The notes below the pieces were generated by a model. It worked only from the letters and a program-made list of their open reading frames with translations. It searched no databases and was not told the DNA's origin. Source: JBDKFK01 sp039798745 (GTDB lineage Bacteria; Patescibacteriota; Microgenomatia; UBA1406; GWC2-37-13). Taken from it: a stretch of 64,000 nucleotides of DNA. How positions within the stretch are numbered: the stretch's first letter is position 1; each line of letters begins with the position of its first letter. The stretch lies in the NCBI GenBank assembly GCA_039798745.1, contig JBDKFK010000002.1:1-64000 (forward strand), read 5' to 3'. Positions 51,530 through 61,281 of the stretch are shown in pieces. A program made the translations under genes and the position numbers.

Positions 51530-53254
51530 ATGTTAGACACATCATTGATCCGTAATTTCGCGATTATTGCCCATGTTGATCATGGCAAATCTACATTGGC
51601 CGACCGGATGCTGGAAACAACCGGCATGGTTACCGCAGGCGGCCATGAAGATCAGCTCCTTGATCGCAACCCCATCTCCCGTGAGCGCGGCATAACCATA
51701 AAACTTGCCCCGGTTCGCATGGAGTACAAAGGTCATATGCTCAACCTTATAGATACTCCCGGACATGTTGATTTTTCATACGAGGTAGATAGAACACTGG
51801 CCTCTGTTGAAGGGGTTATTCTGCTGGTAGATGCCACACAGGGCATACAGGCGCAGACGATAGCCAATGCCTACAAGTCTATAGAAAAAAATCTTACGAT
51901 AATCCCGGTAATCAATAAAATTGATCTACCCAACGCCGATGTTGATAAAACAGAACAACAGCTTGTGGACTTTCTCGGCATCGAGAAAACCGACATATTC
52001 AGAATATCAGCGAAAACCGGCATGAATGTACCTGAGCTTCTGGATGCTATCGTATCTATGATTCCTCCTCCCGCCCCCACCGATGACGCCGCTTTGCCGC
52101 AGGCTCTTATTTTTGATTCATACTACGATAGTCATAGAGGTGTTATCGCATTTGTTCGTATGTTCCAGGGAACATTAAAGAAAGGGACAAAAGTACAGAT
52201 GACGGCCAATAAGGTAACATTTATCGTAAACGAAGTCGGCAAGTTTACCCCGGATCTTATTCCCATGTCAGAACTGACAATGGGTCAGATAGGATATATA
52301 GTTACGAACCTTAAAGATATTCATCAGGTAGAAGTAGGTGACACCATCGTTGACGAGAAAGGTATAGAAAAGGCTGTCGCAGGTTACAAGAAAGTAAAAC
52401 CAATGGTGTATGCGTCTATGTTTCCCACAGATACTAACGACTATCTGAATCTCAAAAAAGCACTCGAAAAACTTTCGCTCAACGATTCGTCAGTACAGTA
52501 CACCGCCACCTACAGCAAGGCTCTCGGCGCGGGTTTCAGAGTAGGTTTCTTGGGATTGCTTCACGCTGATGTTGTTCGTGAACGACTTGAGAGAGAGTTT
52601 GATCTTAACTTAGTTCTCACTCCGCCAAAAGCTGAGTATGTGCAGGACGAAATGGGATATTTGGAACCATTCGTTAAGATCCTCATCATTACCCCTCATG
52701 ATTATCTTGGCGCGGTAATGCAGCTATGCGAACACTATCGGGCGCGTTTTCAGACAATGGACAACAAAAATCAGATCTCTATACTTTATGAAATTCCGCT
52801 CGCTGAGATGATCTCTGACTTTTTTGATAATCTAAAAAGTGTAACTTCTGGATATGCTTCGCTAGACTGGGAGTTTCTCAGATACGAAAGGGTAACCGCA
52901 GACAAACTTGCGATTCTTCTGAACGAAGAGGAAATAGAAGAATTCTCTGAAATCGTGGTGCAAGAACGGGCGCAGGAAAAGGCTTCAAAGTTGGTTAAGT
53001 CACTACGCGAGGTTATCCCCCGTCAACAGTTTGAGGTTAAGATACAAGGAAGATATAAAGGCAAGATAATCGCGACGGAACGTATTACACCGTTCCGCAA
53101 AGATGTAACGGCTAAACTGTACGGAGGCGATCGCACCCGTAAAGATAAGCTTCTGGATAAACAAAAAGAAGGAAAAAAACGCATGAAAATGATCGGTCAG
53201 GTAGAGATACCCAAAGAATCCTTCGTAAAACTCTTTAAAAAAGGTAATTCATAA
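51530..53254 (+). CDS. lepA: Elongation factor 4 (LepA)
   Basis: 574 residues. GTPase that binds ribosomes during initiation or elongation stress. G1 is A-H-V-D-H-G-K-S-T (about 13-21), G3 D-T-P-G-H-V-D-F-S, G4 N-K-I-D. LepA-specific blocks are L-D-R-N-P-I-S-R-E-R-G-I-T-I-K, G-F-R-V-G-F-L-G-L-L-H and the C-terminal Y-G-G-D-R-T-R-K-D-K-L-L with G-K-K-R-M-K. No Shine-Dalgarno site was seen. The TAA stop is the first base pairs of a repeat element. Confidence 0.97.
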   Translation: MLDTSLIRNFAIIAHVDHGKSTLADRMLETTGMVTAGGHEDQLLDRNPISRERGITIKLAPVRMEYKGHMLNLIDTPGHVDFSYEVDRTLASVEGVILLVDATQGIQAQTIANAYKSIEKNLTIIPVINKIDLPNADVDKTEQQLVDFLGIEKTDIFRISAKTGMNVPELLDAIVSMIPPPAPTDDAALPQALIFDSYYDSHRGVIAFVRMFQGTLKKGTKVQMTANKVTFIVNEVGKFTPDLIPMSELTMGQIGYIVTNLKDIHQVEVGDTIVDEKGIEKAVAGYKKVKPMVYASMFPTDTNDYLNLKKALEKLSLNDSSVQYTATYSKALGAGFRVGFLGLLHADVVRERLEREFDLNLVLTPPKAEYVQDEMGYLEPFVKILIITPHDYLGAVMQLCEHYRARFQTMDNKNQISILYEIPLAEMISDFFDNLKSVTSGYASLDWEFLRYERVTADKLAILLNEEEIEEFSEIVVQERAQEKASKLVKSLREVIPRQQFEVKIQGRYKGKIIATERITPFRKDVTAKLYGGDRTRKDKLLDKQKEGKKRMKMIGQVEIPKESFVKLFKKGNS

Positions 53255-53393
53255 CCACCCCCTACCCCCTCCTTAGTAAAGGAGGGGAATTTTTTTATAT
53301 CACAATAATAGTGCCAGTTCTTATTAACGTGTAGATTTTATTATGTAAAAAATATAGAAGCCCCTCCTTTACTAAGGAAGGGTTGGGGTGGTT
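53253..53393. mobile_element. MITE-like 141-bp element with inverted ends at the lepA stop
   Basis: Ends AACCACCCC...CCCTCCTTAGTAAAGGAGGGG (53253-53287) and its inverse (53360-53393) form an imperfect inverted repeat of about 33 bp. TA flanks each end. Each end also folds into a CCCTCC/GGAGGG stem followed by T-runs, so it can terminate both lepA and the convergent gene at 53407. A single-ended relative lies at 17954-18021. Confidence 0.75.
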
Positions 53394-53406
53394 AATACTC
53401 AGCTCC

Positions 53407-54630
53407 TTAGAACAGCAATGCTATTGCTAAGAGCAAGAGAGGCGCGGCGAGCAGTATGAACGGCATCGGACTTCCAACAGTAGGTATAGTAGGCGCTGTG
53501 GTTACATCGTTTGTCGGAGCAGGTGTGCTGCTATCAACTACCACTATTATCTCGGTAGGCGTTGCAGACGGACCTGTGGTGGCTGTCGCGGACGGACCGG
53601 TTGTTGGTGTATGAGTTGGCGTGTTTGTAGGTGTATTAGTGGGCGTACTGGTCGGTGTGTCGGTTGGCGTATCAGTAGGTGAAGGTCCGGGTGTATTGGT
53701 GAATATAGATGTTGGTGTTGGCGTACGTGTAGCTGTTGGCGTTGGTGTATTGGTTGGCGTGTTTGTAGGTGTGTTTGTGGGCGTATTGGTGGGGGTTAAT
53801 GTGCCGGTAGGTGAAGGTCCGGGTGTGTTTGATGGAACAAAGGTCTTTGTCACTGATGGTGTGGGTGAACTTGCTTTTGTCGGTGTTCTGGTTGGCGTGG
53901 GTGTCTTGGTCGGGCTTGGCGTTCCTGATGGCTCAATAGTCATGGTAGGTGTAGGTGTGGGTCCGCATACTTTTTTCATGTCTCCGTCCCATCGTAATAT
54001 ATTTTTATTACTTGCGTCATACGCGTGTATCCAGAATTTTATCTCATTTTTTCCTTTCCAGGGTCCTGAAGGAAAGATGGTTCCGTATTCAACACCGTCT
54101 ATCTCGACCATAATTCTGTCAATATCCTTCATCCGGGCATTTATATCAACACCTTCATACCCTACTATGGTCCATGTATCTTTGCTACAGTCTGTTGTTA
54201 TTATGGGGCGTGTGTGGTCTACCTCAACCTGACATTTGAGACCAGAATACTTTGCGTCGATAGTATCACTCCCCGATTTATCTGCCCACTCTACTTTTAC
54301 TTTTATCGTTCCGTCATTGAGCTCAGATTTTCCTGTCTCTATGCTTCTTGTTTCATAATCTCCAGCCTTTACGGTGCCCATATCAACACTTTTTCCGGTC
54401 TGAGTATCGGTGGCTATAGCGGTAAATGATTTTGATTCATCGTTTGTTACTTTTACCTGCAGTGCGATGGTCGCGTCGTTGTTACATATCGGTGATACCT
54501 TTATTGTTGTGTGAGACCACGCGCGCGTCGTTATAGTAGCTTTTTGAGTCTGTGTGATAAAAAACGTCACAAGAGATAGCGCCAGCAGTAATACTGATAC
54601 AATCACCTTTAAGTTGAGAAGTTTCTTCAT
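53407..54630 (-). CDS. Thr/Pro-repeat surface protein with C-terminal membrane anchor
   Basis: 407 residues from the ATG at 54630. Signal or anchor segment (about 7-25), a beta-rich Ig-like domain (about 30-210) with four Cys, then a Thr/Pro-rich stalk of about 150 residues built from short repeats such as NTPTNTPTNTPT and GPSPT. A C-terminal hydrophobic helix (about 385-405) follows. This is the layout of a cell-wall stalk protein, probably heavily O-glycosylated given the glycosyltransferases present. The repeats make the antisense strand look like a long Val/Gly-rich ORF, which is not real. Confidence 0.82.
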   Translation of the reverse strand: MKKLLNLKVIVSVLLLALSLVTFFITQTQKATITTRAWSHTTIKVSPICNNDATIALQVKVTNDESKSFTAIATDTQTGKSVDMGTVKAGDYETRSIETGKSELNDGTIKVKVEWADKSGSDTIDAKYSGLKCQVEVDHTRPIITTDCSKDTWTIVGYEGVDINARMKDIDRIMVEIDGVEYGTIFPSGPWKGKNEIKFWIHAYDASNKNILRWDGDMKKVCGPTPTPTMTIEPSGTPSPTKTPTPTRTPTKASSPTPSVTKTFVPSNTPGPSPTGTLTPTNTPTNTPTNTPTNTPTPTATRTPTPTSIFTNTPGPSPTDTPTDTPTSTPTNTPTNTPTHTPTTGPSATATTGPSATPTEIIVVVDSSTPAPTNDVTTAPTIPTVGSPMPFILLAAPLLLLAIALLF

Positions 54631-54650
54631 TTTCACTGTATTTCACTCAA

Positions 54651-55601
54651 TCAATAGATAAAGTTTTGGGTACGCTCTTTTATAAGGTCGTTAAGCGAGT
54701 TATATGTCCGTTTTTCAATTTTTGTTGGGTAGACTATTACATATCCAAACGGGACGTCCTCAAGGGTAGTCATTGTATGAAGCTCTGATAGCTGATTTAT
54801 AGGCTGTGCGTAGAGAAACTCAGTGAATGAAGGATCCAGCACAAAAACATTATTATCACCCTTGTAGTCAGTAATAGGAGTTATCTGCTGGTTGTTTGAG
54901 AGTGCCAGTAGCTCTTCGTCCTTGTTGGCGATATCTATTATCTGGTCTACTGTATAACTTGGGTCAATAAAAAGTTGTTCATATCGTCCAATTACTGCCT
55001 TGGCCCGTTCATCCAGATCGCCGTAGGTTTGTTCCAGTTCGGCCTGTTTATTGAGAATTTTAAACCGGGCGGTTATATACGCAAAATCGGCCGAAGATAC
55101 GAGACTGTCTTTTATTATCTGCTCCATAGCATTTAACTTTTCTATCGTAAGTTTTTGCTCCGCTTCCATCTCTTCAGGCAACTTAAGATCGTTCTCTTCC
55201 ATGACATCTTTATAAATGTAATATCTTACAAGTTTATCTTTTACGTACATATCGGGAAACTTTACATTTTCCTGCTGAGCGGCTTCTTTAAGGTCGTCAA
55301 CAATTGCGGGAGCGACATCTTCTTCACCATAAGCCCGCGGCAATAGTGTTTTTTCATCAATCTCAGGTGACATGGTTGGATTAATAGTCGCGCGTGAAGT
55401 TGTCTCAAATCGTGAGGACTGGACATAGTAGGAAATAGCAAAAATAAATGCTAATCCCGACACCACAAGAAATACATTGGACATGCCAAGTTTTTTGGTG
55501 GGTTGTTTTGCGGGTTTCTCATTGAACTCCGGCATCTGAGGAAAGTTAAAATCAGAGAGATTTAGTTTTGTATAGTTAACCGGGGTAGAATTATCTTCCA
55601 T
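54651..55601 (-). CDS. Membrane-anchored SurA/parvulin-like protein
   Basis: 316 residues. Cytosolic N-terminal tail (about 1-40), one membrane helix (about 41-59), then a helical extracytoplasmic part. L-V-R-Y-Y-I-Y-K-D-V-M-E-E-N-D (about 115-129) looks SurA-like. The C-terminal F-G-Y-V-I-V-Y-P-T-K-I-E-K-R-T resembles the last strand of a parvulin domain. The PPIase core is degenerate. Probably a foldase for the exported stalk protein next door (20-base gap). Confidence 0.68.
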   Translation of the reverse strand: MEDNSTPVNYTKLNLSDFNFPQMPEFNEKPAKQPTKKLGMSNVFLVVSGLAFIFAISYYVQSSRFETTSRATINPTMSPEIDEKTLLPRAYGEEDVAPAIVDDLKEAAQQENVKFPDMYVKDKLVRYYIYKDVMEENDLKLPEEMEAEQKLTIEKLNAMEQIIKDSLVSSADFAYITARFKILNKQAELEQTYGDLDERAKAVIGRYEQLFIDPSYTVDQIIDIANKDEELLALSNNQQITPITDYKGDNNVFVLDPSFTEFLYAQPINQLSELHTMTTLEDVPFGYVIVYPTKIEKRTYNSLNDLIKERTQNFIY

Positions 55602-55632
55602 TACTCAATTATTTTAAATTTATAGCTAAAAG

Positions 55633-56571
55633 TCAAGCAGTAATGCGCCATTCGATATGCGGATCCTGCTTCATAAAGGTATATTGTCGTTTCGCGTACT
55701 GCACTTCCCTCAGTATCCATTCATTCCTGGCCTTTTCCAACGACATCCCTTCTCTCAGATGCTTATATAACTGCAAACAACCAATCGTTTTCATTCCCGG
55801 ATCAGACAATGTATATCCCTTCTCAATAAGACGCTGAACTTCCTCAATAGCGCCCTCTTTTAATCTATTATCTACCCTCTTTATTATTGTATCAGTTAAT
55901 TGTTCCCTATGTTCATGTCTGAGACCTATATACTCAATATCGAGTGCGTCATGGCCGAGTTTTTTCTCTAGTGTATAGGTATATCCATTTTCAAATACAT
56001 CGCGGGTAGTGCCAGACATCACCCGCTCTATCCTTCTTATAAGGCGACGGGAATTGTTTCGGTCACTGTTGTTCATTGATTCATACATAGCAGGGTTTAG
56101 TTTTATGAGGTACGAGCTGAGTTCTTCTAGAGTCATCGCACTCAGCTGGTTACGAAGTATCGGATCATGACTTTTCTCTGAAAACGAGTCTCCATATAAA
56201 AGATGCTTAAGATAAAAATATGAGCCGCCAATTATAATCGGCGTTTTTCCTGCTGCGAGTACGCGTGCCACTACGTTTGACGCAAGACGTGCGTATGCGT
56301 GGGATGAAAAGTACTGAGAAGGTTCGGCGATGTCATATAGCCATATGTTTGTATCTTCAAGACGATAGTATCCGACAGAAAAAGGCAGTGAAATATCGAC
56401 AGGATAAAAGGTATGATCGGTAAGATCTTTGCCCGTTACTATATCAAGGTATTTGTATATCTGTCGGGCATCGCAGTTTATGAGTTCACCATTGTTGTGT
56501 GCTGCATATGTAAGAGCAAGACGGGTCTTTCCTGTAGCTGTTTGTCCCGTAACTACGATGACTTTGTTCAT
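55633..56571 (-). CDS. miaA: tRNA dimethylallyltransferase
   Basis: 312 residues. It adds dimethylallyl to A37 of tRNAs reading UNN codons. P-loop G-Q-T-A-T-G-K-T (about 8-15), then L-I-N-C-D-A-R-Q-I-Y-K-Y-L-D-I-V-T-G-K (canonical S-A-D-S-x-Q replaced by N-C-D-A-R-Q), I-I-I-G-G-S-Y-F-Y and N-N-S-R-R-L-I-R-R-I-E. Full length. Confidence 0.93.
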   Translation of the reverse strand: MNKVIVVTGQTATGKTRLALTYAAHNNGELINCDARQIYKYLDIVTGKDLTDHTFYPVDISLPFSVGYYRLEDTNIWLYDIAEPSQYFSSHAYARLASNVVARVLAAGKTPIIIGGSYFYLKHLLYGDSFSEKSHDPILRNQLSAMTLEELSSYLIKLNPAMYESMNNSDRNNSRRLIRRIERVMSGTTRDVFENGYTYTLEKKLGHDALDIEYIGLRHEHREQLTDTIIKRVDNRLKEGAIEEVQRLIEKGYTLSDPGMKTIGCLQLYKHLREGMSLEKARNEWILREVQYAKRQYTFMKQDPHIEWRITA

Positions 56572-56595
56572 AAAATGAGGTATAAACCACTGGTA

Positions 56596-57468
56596 TCATT
56601 TGAGCTGAAGATCGGTGGCTTGAAGAAGATTTTTGAACAGATAGAGTACTTCTAGCGGTCCCACTCCTCCGGGAGTCGCTGTATATTGAGATGCCACGGT
56701 GGCGATTTCATGTTCATCATAATCCCCTTTCAGTTTTTCATTCTCTTTTCGCAGACCTACATTTACGAGTACAGTCCCCGGCGCGATCATATCTTTGGTA
56801 AGAACTTTTTTACCGGCTGCCGTAATAAGAATATCCGCTTCACGATAATACTGTTGTGGTTCATGAGTTTTTGAGTTTATGCTGAGGTAGTTAATCTTGA
56901 GTTGCGTTAATGTTTTTCCAATTGGTTGTCCTCCTGTTATGCCGCGACCTATAAGTACCAGTTTCTTGTGTTTAAGTACTTTTCTTAAGGGCATACCGTC
57001 TTTTACCATATCAAAAATATATGATTCATTTTTTTCCGGTGGGCTGTATATATGTTTTAACACCGTAAGCACGGCCTGTCCCAGTGGAGGATGAAACGGT
57101 GATTTTTGTTTGTGGCCTTCTATCTCTTTTTCGACGGGAATATATCGGTAAAGGCTGTCAGTCTGCAACTGGGGAGGAAGTGGTTGCTGAATAATAATCC
57201 CGGTTACTTTGGGATCATGAGATATTTGTTTAAGAATATTCGCGAATTTTTCGAAGATGGGGACATGTGTGTAATGCGCGCATTCAAATCCAATGCCAAG
57301 TTTTTTTGCCATTTTTTGCTTAATAGCTACAAACGAAAGTTGTTCGCTGGAGTCTCCGATAAGGATATCTACGAGGTGTGGCTTTTTGCCTTTTTCCTTC
57401 AATTCAAGTACCTGTTTCTTTAAACTTGCTTCTATATCTTCTGCTATTACTTTACAGGGTATTTTCAT
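56596..57468 (-). CDS. folD: Divergent FolD (methylene-THF dehydrogenase/cyclohydrolase)
   Basis: 290 residues. Catalytic Lys region S-F-V-A-I-K-Q-K (canonical Tyr is Phe), G-I-I-I-Q-Q-P-L-P, N-terminal catalytic domain, then the Rossmann loop G-R-G-I-T-G-G-Q-P-I-G and the signature P-G-G-V-G-P. The usual K-D-V-D-G is K-E-I-E-G. It should interconvert methylene- and formyl-tetrahydrofolate, though the substitutions leave the balance of the two activities open. Confidence 0.88.
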   Translation of the reverse strand: MKIPCKVIAEDIEASLKKQVLELKEKGKKPHLVDILIGDSSEQLSFVAIKQKMAKKLGIGFECAHYTHVPIFEKFANILKQISHDPKVTGIIIQQPLPPQLQTDSLYRYIPVEKEIEGHKQKSPFHPPLGQAVLTVLKHIYSPPEKNESYIFDMVKDGMPLRKVLKHKKLVLIGRGITGGQPIGKTLTQLKINYLSINSKTHEPQQYYREADILITAAGKKVLTKDMIAPGTVLVNVGLRKENEKLKGDYDEHEIATVASQYTATPGGVGPLEVLYLFKNLLQATDLQLK

Positions 57469-57538
57469 AAAAAATTATTAACTATTATACCATATTTCTG
57501 AGAGATATCTGTAAGGTAATTGAAACACGTCCTATAGT

Positions 57539-57566
57539 TTGATTCAGTTCTCTGGTCTGGTATAAT
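57539..57566 (+). promoter_or_regulatory. Promoter of the 57661 gene
   Basis: TTGATT (57539-57544), 16-base spacer, TATAAT (57561-57566), followed by a leader of about 90 nt with CAGG/CCTGG stems. Confidence 0.7.
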
Positions 57567-57660
57567 CTCTTGCTCCGTACATTTACAGCATATTCCCTCA
57601 TTCCCAGGCTTCGTCAGGCACACCCCTGGTGCCGCTCGTATATCTCTAAAGGAGGAGACA

Positions 57661-58032
57661 GTGCGTCGTGTGCTCATTGATGCCGCGGCTCTGATATTGG
57701 TGCTGGTACTTGCGCTCGTTGTAATCGTGCTCAACCAGCAAACAGGTCCGCATACAACTGCGGGTGTCATTCTCAACGGTTCAACTGCAACGATACCTGC
57801 GGGCGAAACGCTTGTTCTTCAGACTTCCGATCTCAAGTACTATGCGTCTATCGTTCGGGAAGGATCTGAAGTTGTGGTCATTGGCATGTTTTCTGCCAGG
57901 TATCCACAGCGGCTATGTGGCCGTGGATGTCCTATTCAGGTCAATGTTGTTTCACTTTACAACGTAACCGTCACAGAGCTTGACGACAACGCTTTAAAAG
58001 TGGAATGGTCATGGCCTGTGAAACTACGCTAA
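57661..58032 (+). CDS. Small membrane-anchored protein with GTG start
   Basis: 123 residues. AGGAGGAGAC directly before the GTG at 57661 fixes the start. One N-terminal membrane helix (about 5-24) is followed by a beta-rich outer domain with two Cys (LCGRGC). Same high-GC, strong-site class as the zinc-knuckle and ATPase genes. Function unknown. Confidence 0.68.
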   Translation: MRRVLIDAAALILVLVLALVVIVLNQQTGPHTTAGVILNGSTATIPAGETLVLQTSDLKYYASIVREGSEVVVIGMFSARYPQRLCGRGCPIQVNVVSLYNVTVTELDDNALKVEWSWPVKLR

Positions 58033-58087
58033 CAATAAGCGTAGAACGATGTCGGGTGTCGAAAGATCCTTATGGATCACAAAAAAA

Positions 58088-58110
58088 GGGTACGGCCAGT
58101 GGCCGTACCC
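58088..58110. terminator. Bidirectional terminator between 58032 and gyrA
   Basis: GGGTACGGCC-AGT-GGCCGTACCC stem with an A-run on the left and a T-rich run on the right. The A-run becomes a T-run for gyrA on the minus strand. Confidence 0.9.
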
Positions 58111-58134
58111 TTCTTCTATATACCTACCTAATTG

Positions 58135-60693
58135 TTACACAAATGTTGCGCTGGTTACCTTATCTGCTTTATCGGAGAATCTCATAAGTATAACGCCCTT
58201 TGCCTGTCGTGATAGTGAAGGTATGGATTTGAGTTCAATCTTCACGACCTGTCCGTGGGCACTTGTCATAATGAGTGTTGTATCTTCAGGATTGATGATC
58301 TCGACAAAGGCGATTCTTCCGAGTTTGGCGTCAACAGAGGCAACCTTTACTCCCTTACCTGCTCTGTGCTGGCCGCGGAAGTTGGAAAGTTTTGTCTTTT
58401 TTCCTATACCTCGTTCACCTATAACTACCATTTCTTTCGTAAATTCTTCATTCGTAAAGACATCTGCGGCTACTACTTCATCTGAGCTCTCGATATCTAT
58501 ACCCTTTACTCCCATTGATGATCTGCCTGTGGTTCTCACTTCTTCCTCTTTGAAGACTATGGCTTTACCATCTTTGGTTGTGAGAATTATATTCTCTTTA
58601 CCATTTGTGAAGTTTACCATCAGCAATTCGTCAGTCTCTTCAAGTTTTATAGCAATTATTCCGTTACTTCGGATATTTGCGTAGTCTTCAAACGGTGTTT
58701 TCTTCACTATACCTTTTCGTGTCGCCATAACAACAAATCCTTTGTTTGTTTTAGCAGTCGCGTCGTAGGTAAGAATAGAGGTTATTTTTTCATCAGGTCG
58801 TATATTGAGCAGATTCACTATAGCTTTTCCCTTTGCCACCCGTGAACCCTGGGGGATCTCCCAAACACGTGTCTGGAAGACTCGTCCCTGATTGGTGAAG
58901 AATAGCATATAATCATGGGCCATTGCCGTGGTTATATAGTATACGTTGTCTGTTTCTTTAGTCTCGATACCCGAGACACCTTTTCCGCCTCTGTGCTGTA
59001 CCTTAAAGGACTCCCGTGGAATCTGTTTTATGTATCCTTCTTTGGTAAGTACAACTATAACTTCCTTGTTCTCGATGAGCTCCTCATCACTTATTTCTCC
59101 GGGTCTCAGGCGCATTACTTTTGTTCTTCTCTCATCGCCATATTTTTCCTGCAGATACAGAAGTTCGTCTTTAATCACCTTAAGAATTTTGAATACATCT
59201 TTAATAAGATCCTCCAGGTACGCGATAAGCTCTCTTAGTATTTTCAGCTCTTCTTCTATCTTATCCCGTTCAAGTCCGGTAAGTCTCTTAAGCTGCATGT
59301 CCAAAATCGCCTGGGCTTGTATTTCTGACAGTCCAAACTTGCTTACTAACTTTGTTTTTGCTTCGGCTTCTGTCTGTGATTTACGGATTATGTTGATAAC
59401 CTCATCAATATTATCAAGAGCTATAAGGTAACCTTCGAGTATATGCGCACGTGCTTTTGCCTGCGCCAGTTCATACTCAGATCGTTTTCTTACTACATTT
59501 ACTCGGTGGCGGAGATAGTACTCAAGAATTGCTTTCAGTCCCAGTACCTGCGGCACTCCATCAACCAGGGCTACCATATTCGCGGGAAAGCTTGTCTGGA
59601 GTTCAGTATGTTTAAAAAGATTATTCAGAACCTGTCGATAGGTAGCATCACGCTTCAACTCTATTACAACACGGATTCCGTCACGGTCTGATTCATCACG
59701 AAGGTCTGATATTCCCTGTATTTTTTTATCAATAGCCAGATTAGCAATTTTCTCTACAAGATTTGCTTTATTTACCTGATACGGTAGCTGTGTTATTACT
59801 ATGGCAATCTTTCCTTTGCCCATATCTTCTTCTTTCACAACGCCGCGTACCATCATTTTTCCGCGTCCTGTTGTGTACACTTGTTTTATATCGGCTGCAC
59901 CATATATTATTCCGCCTGTCGGGAAGTCCGGACCCTTTATATGTGTGAGTAAATCTTCGACGGTTGCTTCAAATATGAGAGGGTCACGTGCGGTAGAAAA
60001 CGTTCCTTCAACGCCGAAGTTAGGAAAGTTTGCCTGCTCCACTGCTGCTATATCTGCCTCTTCTTTTATCTGAGCAGGTGTTGGTTTCTTGGCTGTATCT
60101 ATGAGTTGGACAATCGCGTTTACTATTTCACTGAGATTATGAGGAGGGATTTTTGTTGCCATACCTACAGCGATTCCCTCAGCGCCCATAAGCAAAAGGT
60201 TGGGCAGTTTCGCCGGCAAATGCATCGGCTCCTGTTGCTGGCCGTCATAGTTGTCAACAAAAGGAACAGTGTTTTTTTCGATATCCGTAAGCATTTCCTC
60301 TGCGATTTTAGACAGCTTTACTTCGGTATAACGCATAGCCGCTGGAGGATCTCCATCAATAGATCCAAAGTTTCCCTGACCTTTTACAAGAGGATATCGC
60401 ATTGAAAAGTCCTGAGCCATACGAACCAAGGCTTCGTACACAGAAGAATCTCCGTGAGGATGGTATTTTCCGAGCACTTCTCCGACAACCTTAGAGCTTT
60501 TTGAGAAACGCGCTGAGGCCAAGAGTCCGGTTTTGTACATGGCGAACAAAATGCGGCGGTGAACAGGCTTGAGGCCGTCACGGACATCAGGAAGCGCGCG
60601 AGAAACGATAACTGACATGGCATAATCGAGGTATGCCTTTTTCATTTCTGCATTTATATCTGTTGGTTGTATATTCTGTTTCGTATCTGCCAT
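58135..60693 (-). CDS. gyrA: DNA gyrase subunit A
   Basis: 852 residues. It cuts and rejoins DNA during negative supercoiling with GyrB. The N-terminal S-R-A-L-P-D-V-R-D-G-L-K-P-V-H-R-R is followed by A-A-M-R-Y-T-E with the catalytic Tyr. The quinolone-region block is G-K-Y-H-P-H-G-D-S-S-V-Y (His-Pro-His-Gly-Asp conserved). The C-terminal beta-pinwheel carries the GyrA-box as Q-H-R-G-G-K-G, with His in place of the second residue Arg. Separated from ppa by 19 bases and co-oriented with gyrB. Confidence 0.97.
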   Translation of the reverse strand: MADTKQNIQPTDINAEMKKAYLDYAMSVIVSRALPDVRDGLKPVHRRILFAMYKTGLLASARFSKSSKVVGEVLGKYHPHGDSSVYEALVRMAQDFSMRYPLVKGQGNFGSIDGDPPAAMRYTEVKLSKIAEEMLTDIEKNTVPFVDNYDGQQQEPMHLPAKLPNLLLMGAEGIAVGMATKIPPHNLSEIVNAIVQLIDTAKKPTPAQIKEEADIAAVEQANFPNFGVEGTFSTARDPLIFEATVEDLLTHIKGPDFPTGGIIYGAADIKQVYTTGRGKMMVRGVVKEEDMGKGKIAIVITQLPYQVNKANLVEKIANLAIDKKIQGISDLRDESDRDGIRVVIELKRDATYRQVLNNLFKHTELQTSFPANMVALVDGVPQVLGLKAILEYYLRHRVNVVRKRSEYELAQAKARAHILEGYLIALDNIDEVINIIRKSQTEAEAKTKLVSKFGLSEIQAQAILDMQLKRLTGLERDKIEEELKILRELIAYLEDLIKDVFKILKVIKDELLYLQEKYGDERRTKVMRLRPGEISDEELIENKEVIVVLTKEGYIKQIPRESFKVQHRGGKGVSGIETKETDNVYYITTAMAHDYMLFFTNQGRVFQTRVWEIPQGSRVAKGKAIVNLLNIRPDEKITSILTYDATAKTNKGFVVMATRKGIVKKTPFEDYANIRSNGIIAIKLEETDELLMVNFTNGKENIILTTKDGKAIVFKEEEVRTTGRSSMGVKGIDIESSDEVVAADVFTNEEFTKEMVVIGERGIGKKTKLSNFRGQHRAGKGVKVASVDAKLGRIAFVEIINPEDTTLIMTSAHGQVVKIELKSIPSLSRQAKGVILMRFSDKADKVTSATFV

Positions 60694-60712
60694 AGGATTC
60701 TAAACTCAGTTG

Positions 60713-61234
60713 TTATGCTAATTTCTTAATTCCGCTTTTGATTGACTCATGGGCTTTCTCTTTTCCTAAAAAGTTTTTTGTTTTAACCCACTTGTTTGGT
60801 TCAAGTTCCTTGTAATGATTAAAGAAGTGTTGAATTTTTTTCTTAGTCATTTCATCAAGATCTCCGATATCCTGCACATGAGCATAGAACGGGTCTACTT
60901 TAGCGGTGGGTACCGCAAGAATTTTGGTATCAATACCTGCTTCATCTTCCATTTCCAGCATGCCGATTGGTCTGACCGGAATGGCACAACCTGGAGCAAC
61001 GGGGTAGGATGAAATGACAAGCACATCAACAGGATCTCCATCTTCAGCAACGGTCTGAGGAATGAAGCCGTAGTTAAAAGGATAGACCATCGCAGTAAAC
61101 GCAAAGCGGTCAACCATAATTACTCCTGATTCTTTATCAAGTTCATACTTTACAGAAGCTCCCTGGGGAATTTCTACTAATACGTTAACTTCTTCGGGAG
61201 GATTTTTTCCTATTGGTAATTTTGAGATATCCAT
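60713..61234 (-). CDS. ppa: Inorganic pyrophosphatase (family I)
   Basis: 173 residues. It hydrolyses pyrophosphate from biosynthetic reactions. V-E-I-P-Q-G-A-S-V-K-Y-E, Y-P-F-N-Y-G-F-I-P-Q-T, the metal site D-G-D-P-V-D-V-L-V and F-F-N-H-Y-K-E-L-E-P-N-K-W-V are diagnostic. It lies between gyrA and gyrB on the same strand. Confidence 0.96.
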   Translation of the reverse strand: MDISKLPIGKNPPEEVNVLVEIPQGASVKYELDKESGVIMVDRFAFTAMVYPFNYGFIPQTVAEDGDPVDVLVISSYPVAPGCAIPVRPIGMLEMEDEAGIDTKILAVPTAKVDPFYAHVQDIGDLDEMTKKKIQHFFNHYKELEPNKWVKTKNFLGKEKAHESIKSGIKKLA

Positions 61235-61281
61235 AGTTTTGTTTGTAAATTATAAATGACTGTAATAGTCGTAATGCCTTA

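Noticed and set aside
53621..54232. Val/Gly-rich plus-strand ORF and apparent short tandem repeats
   Set aside because: The repeats are the codons of the Thr/Pro stalk on the minus strand; this is neither a CRISPR array nor a real plus-strand gene.
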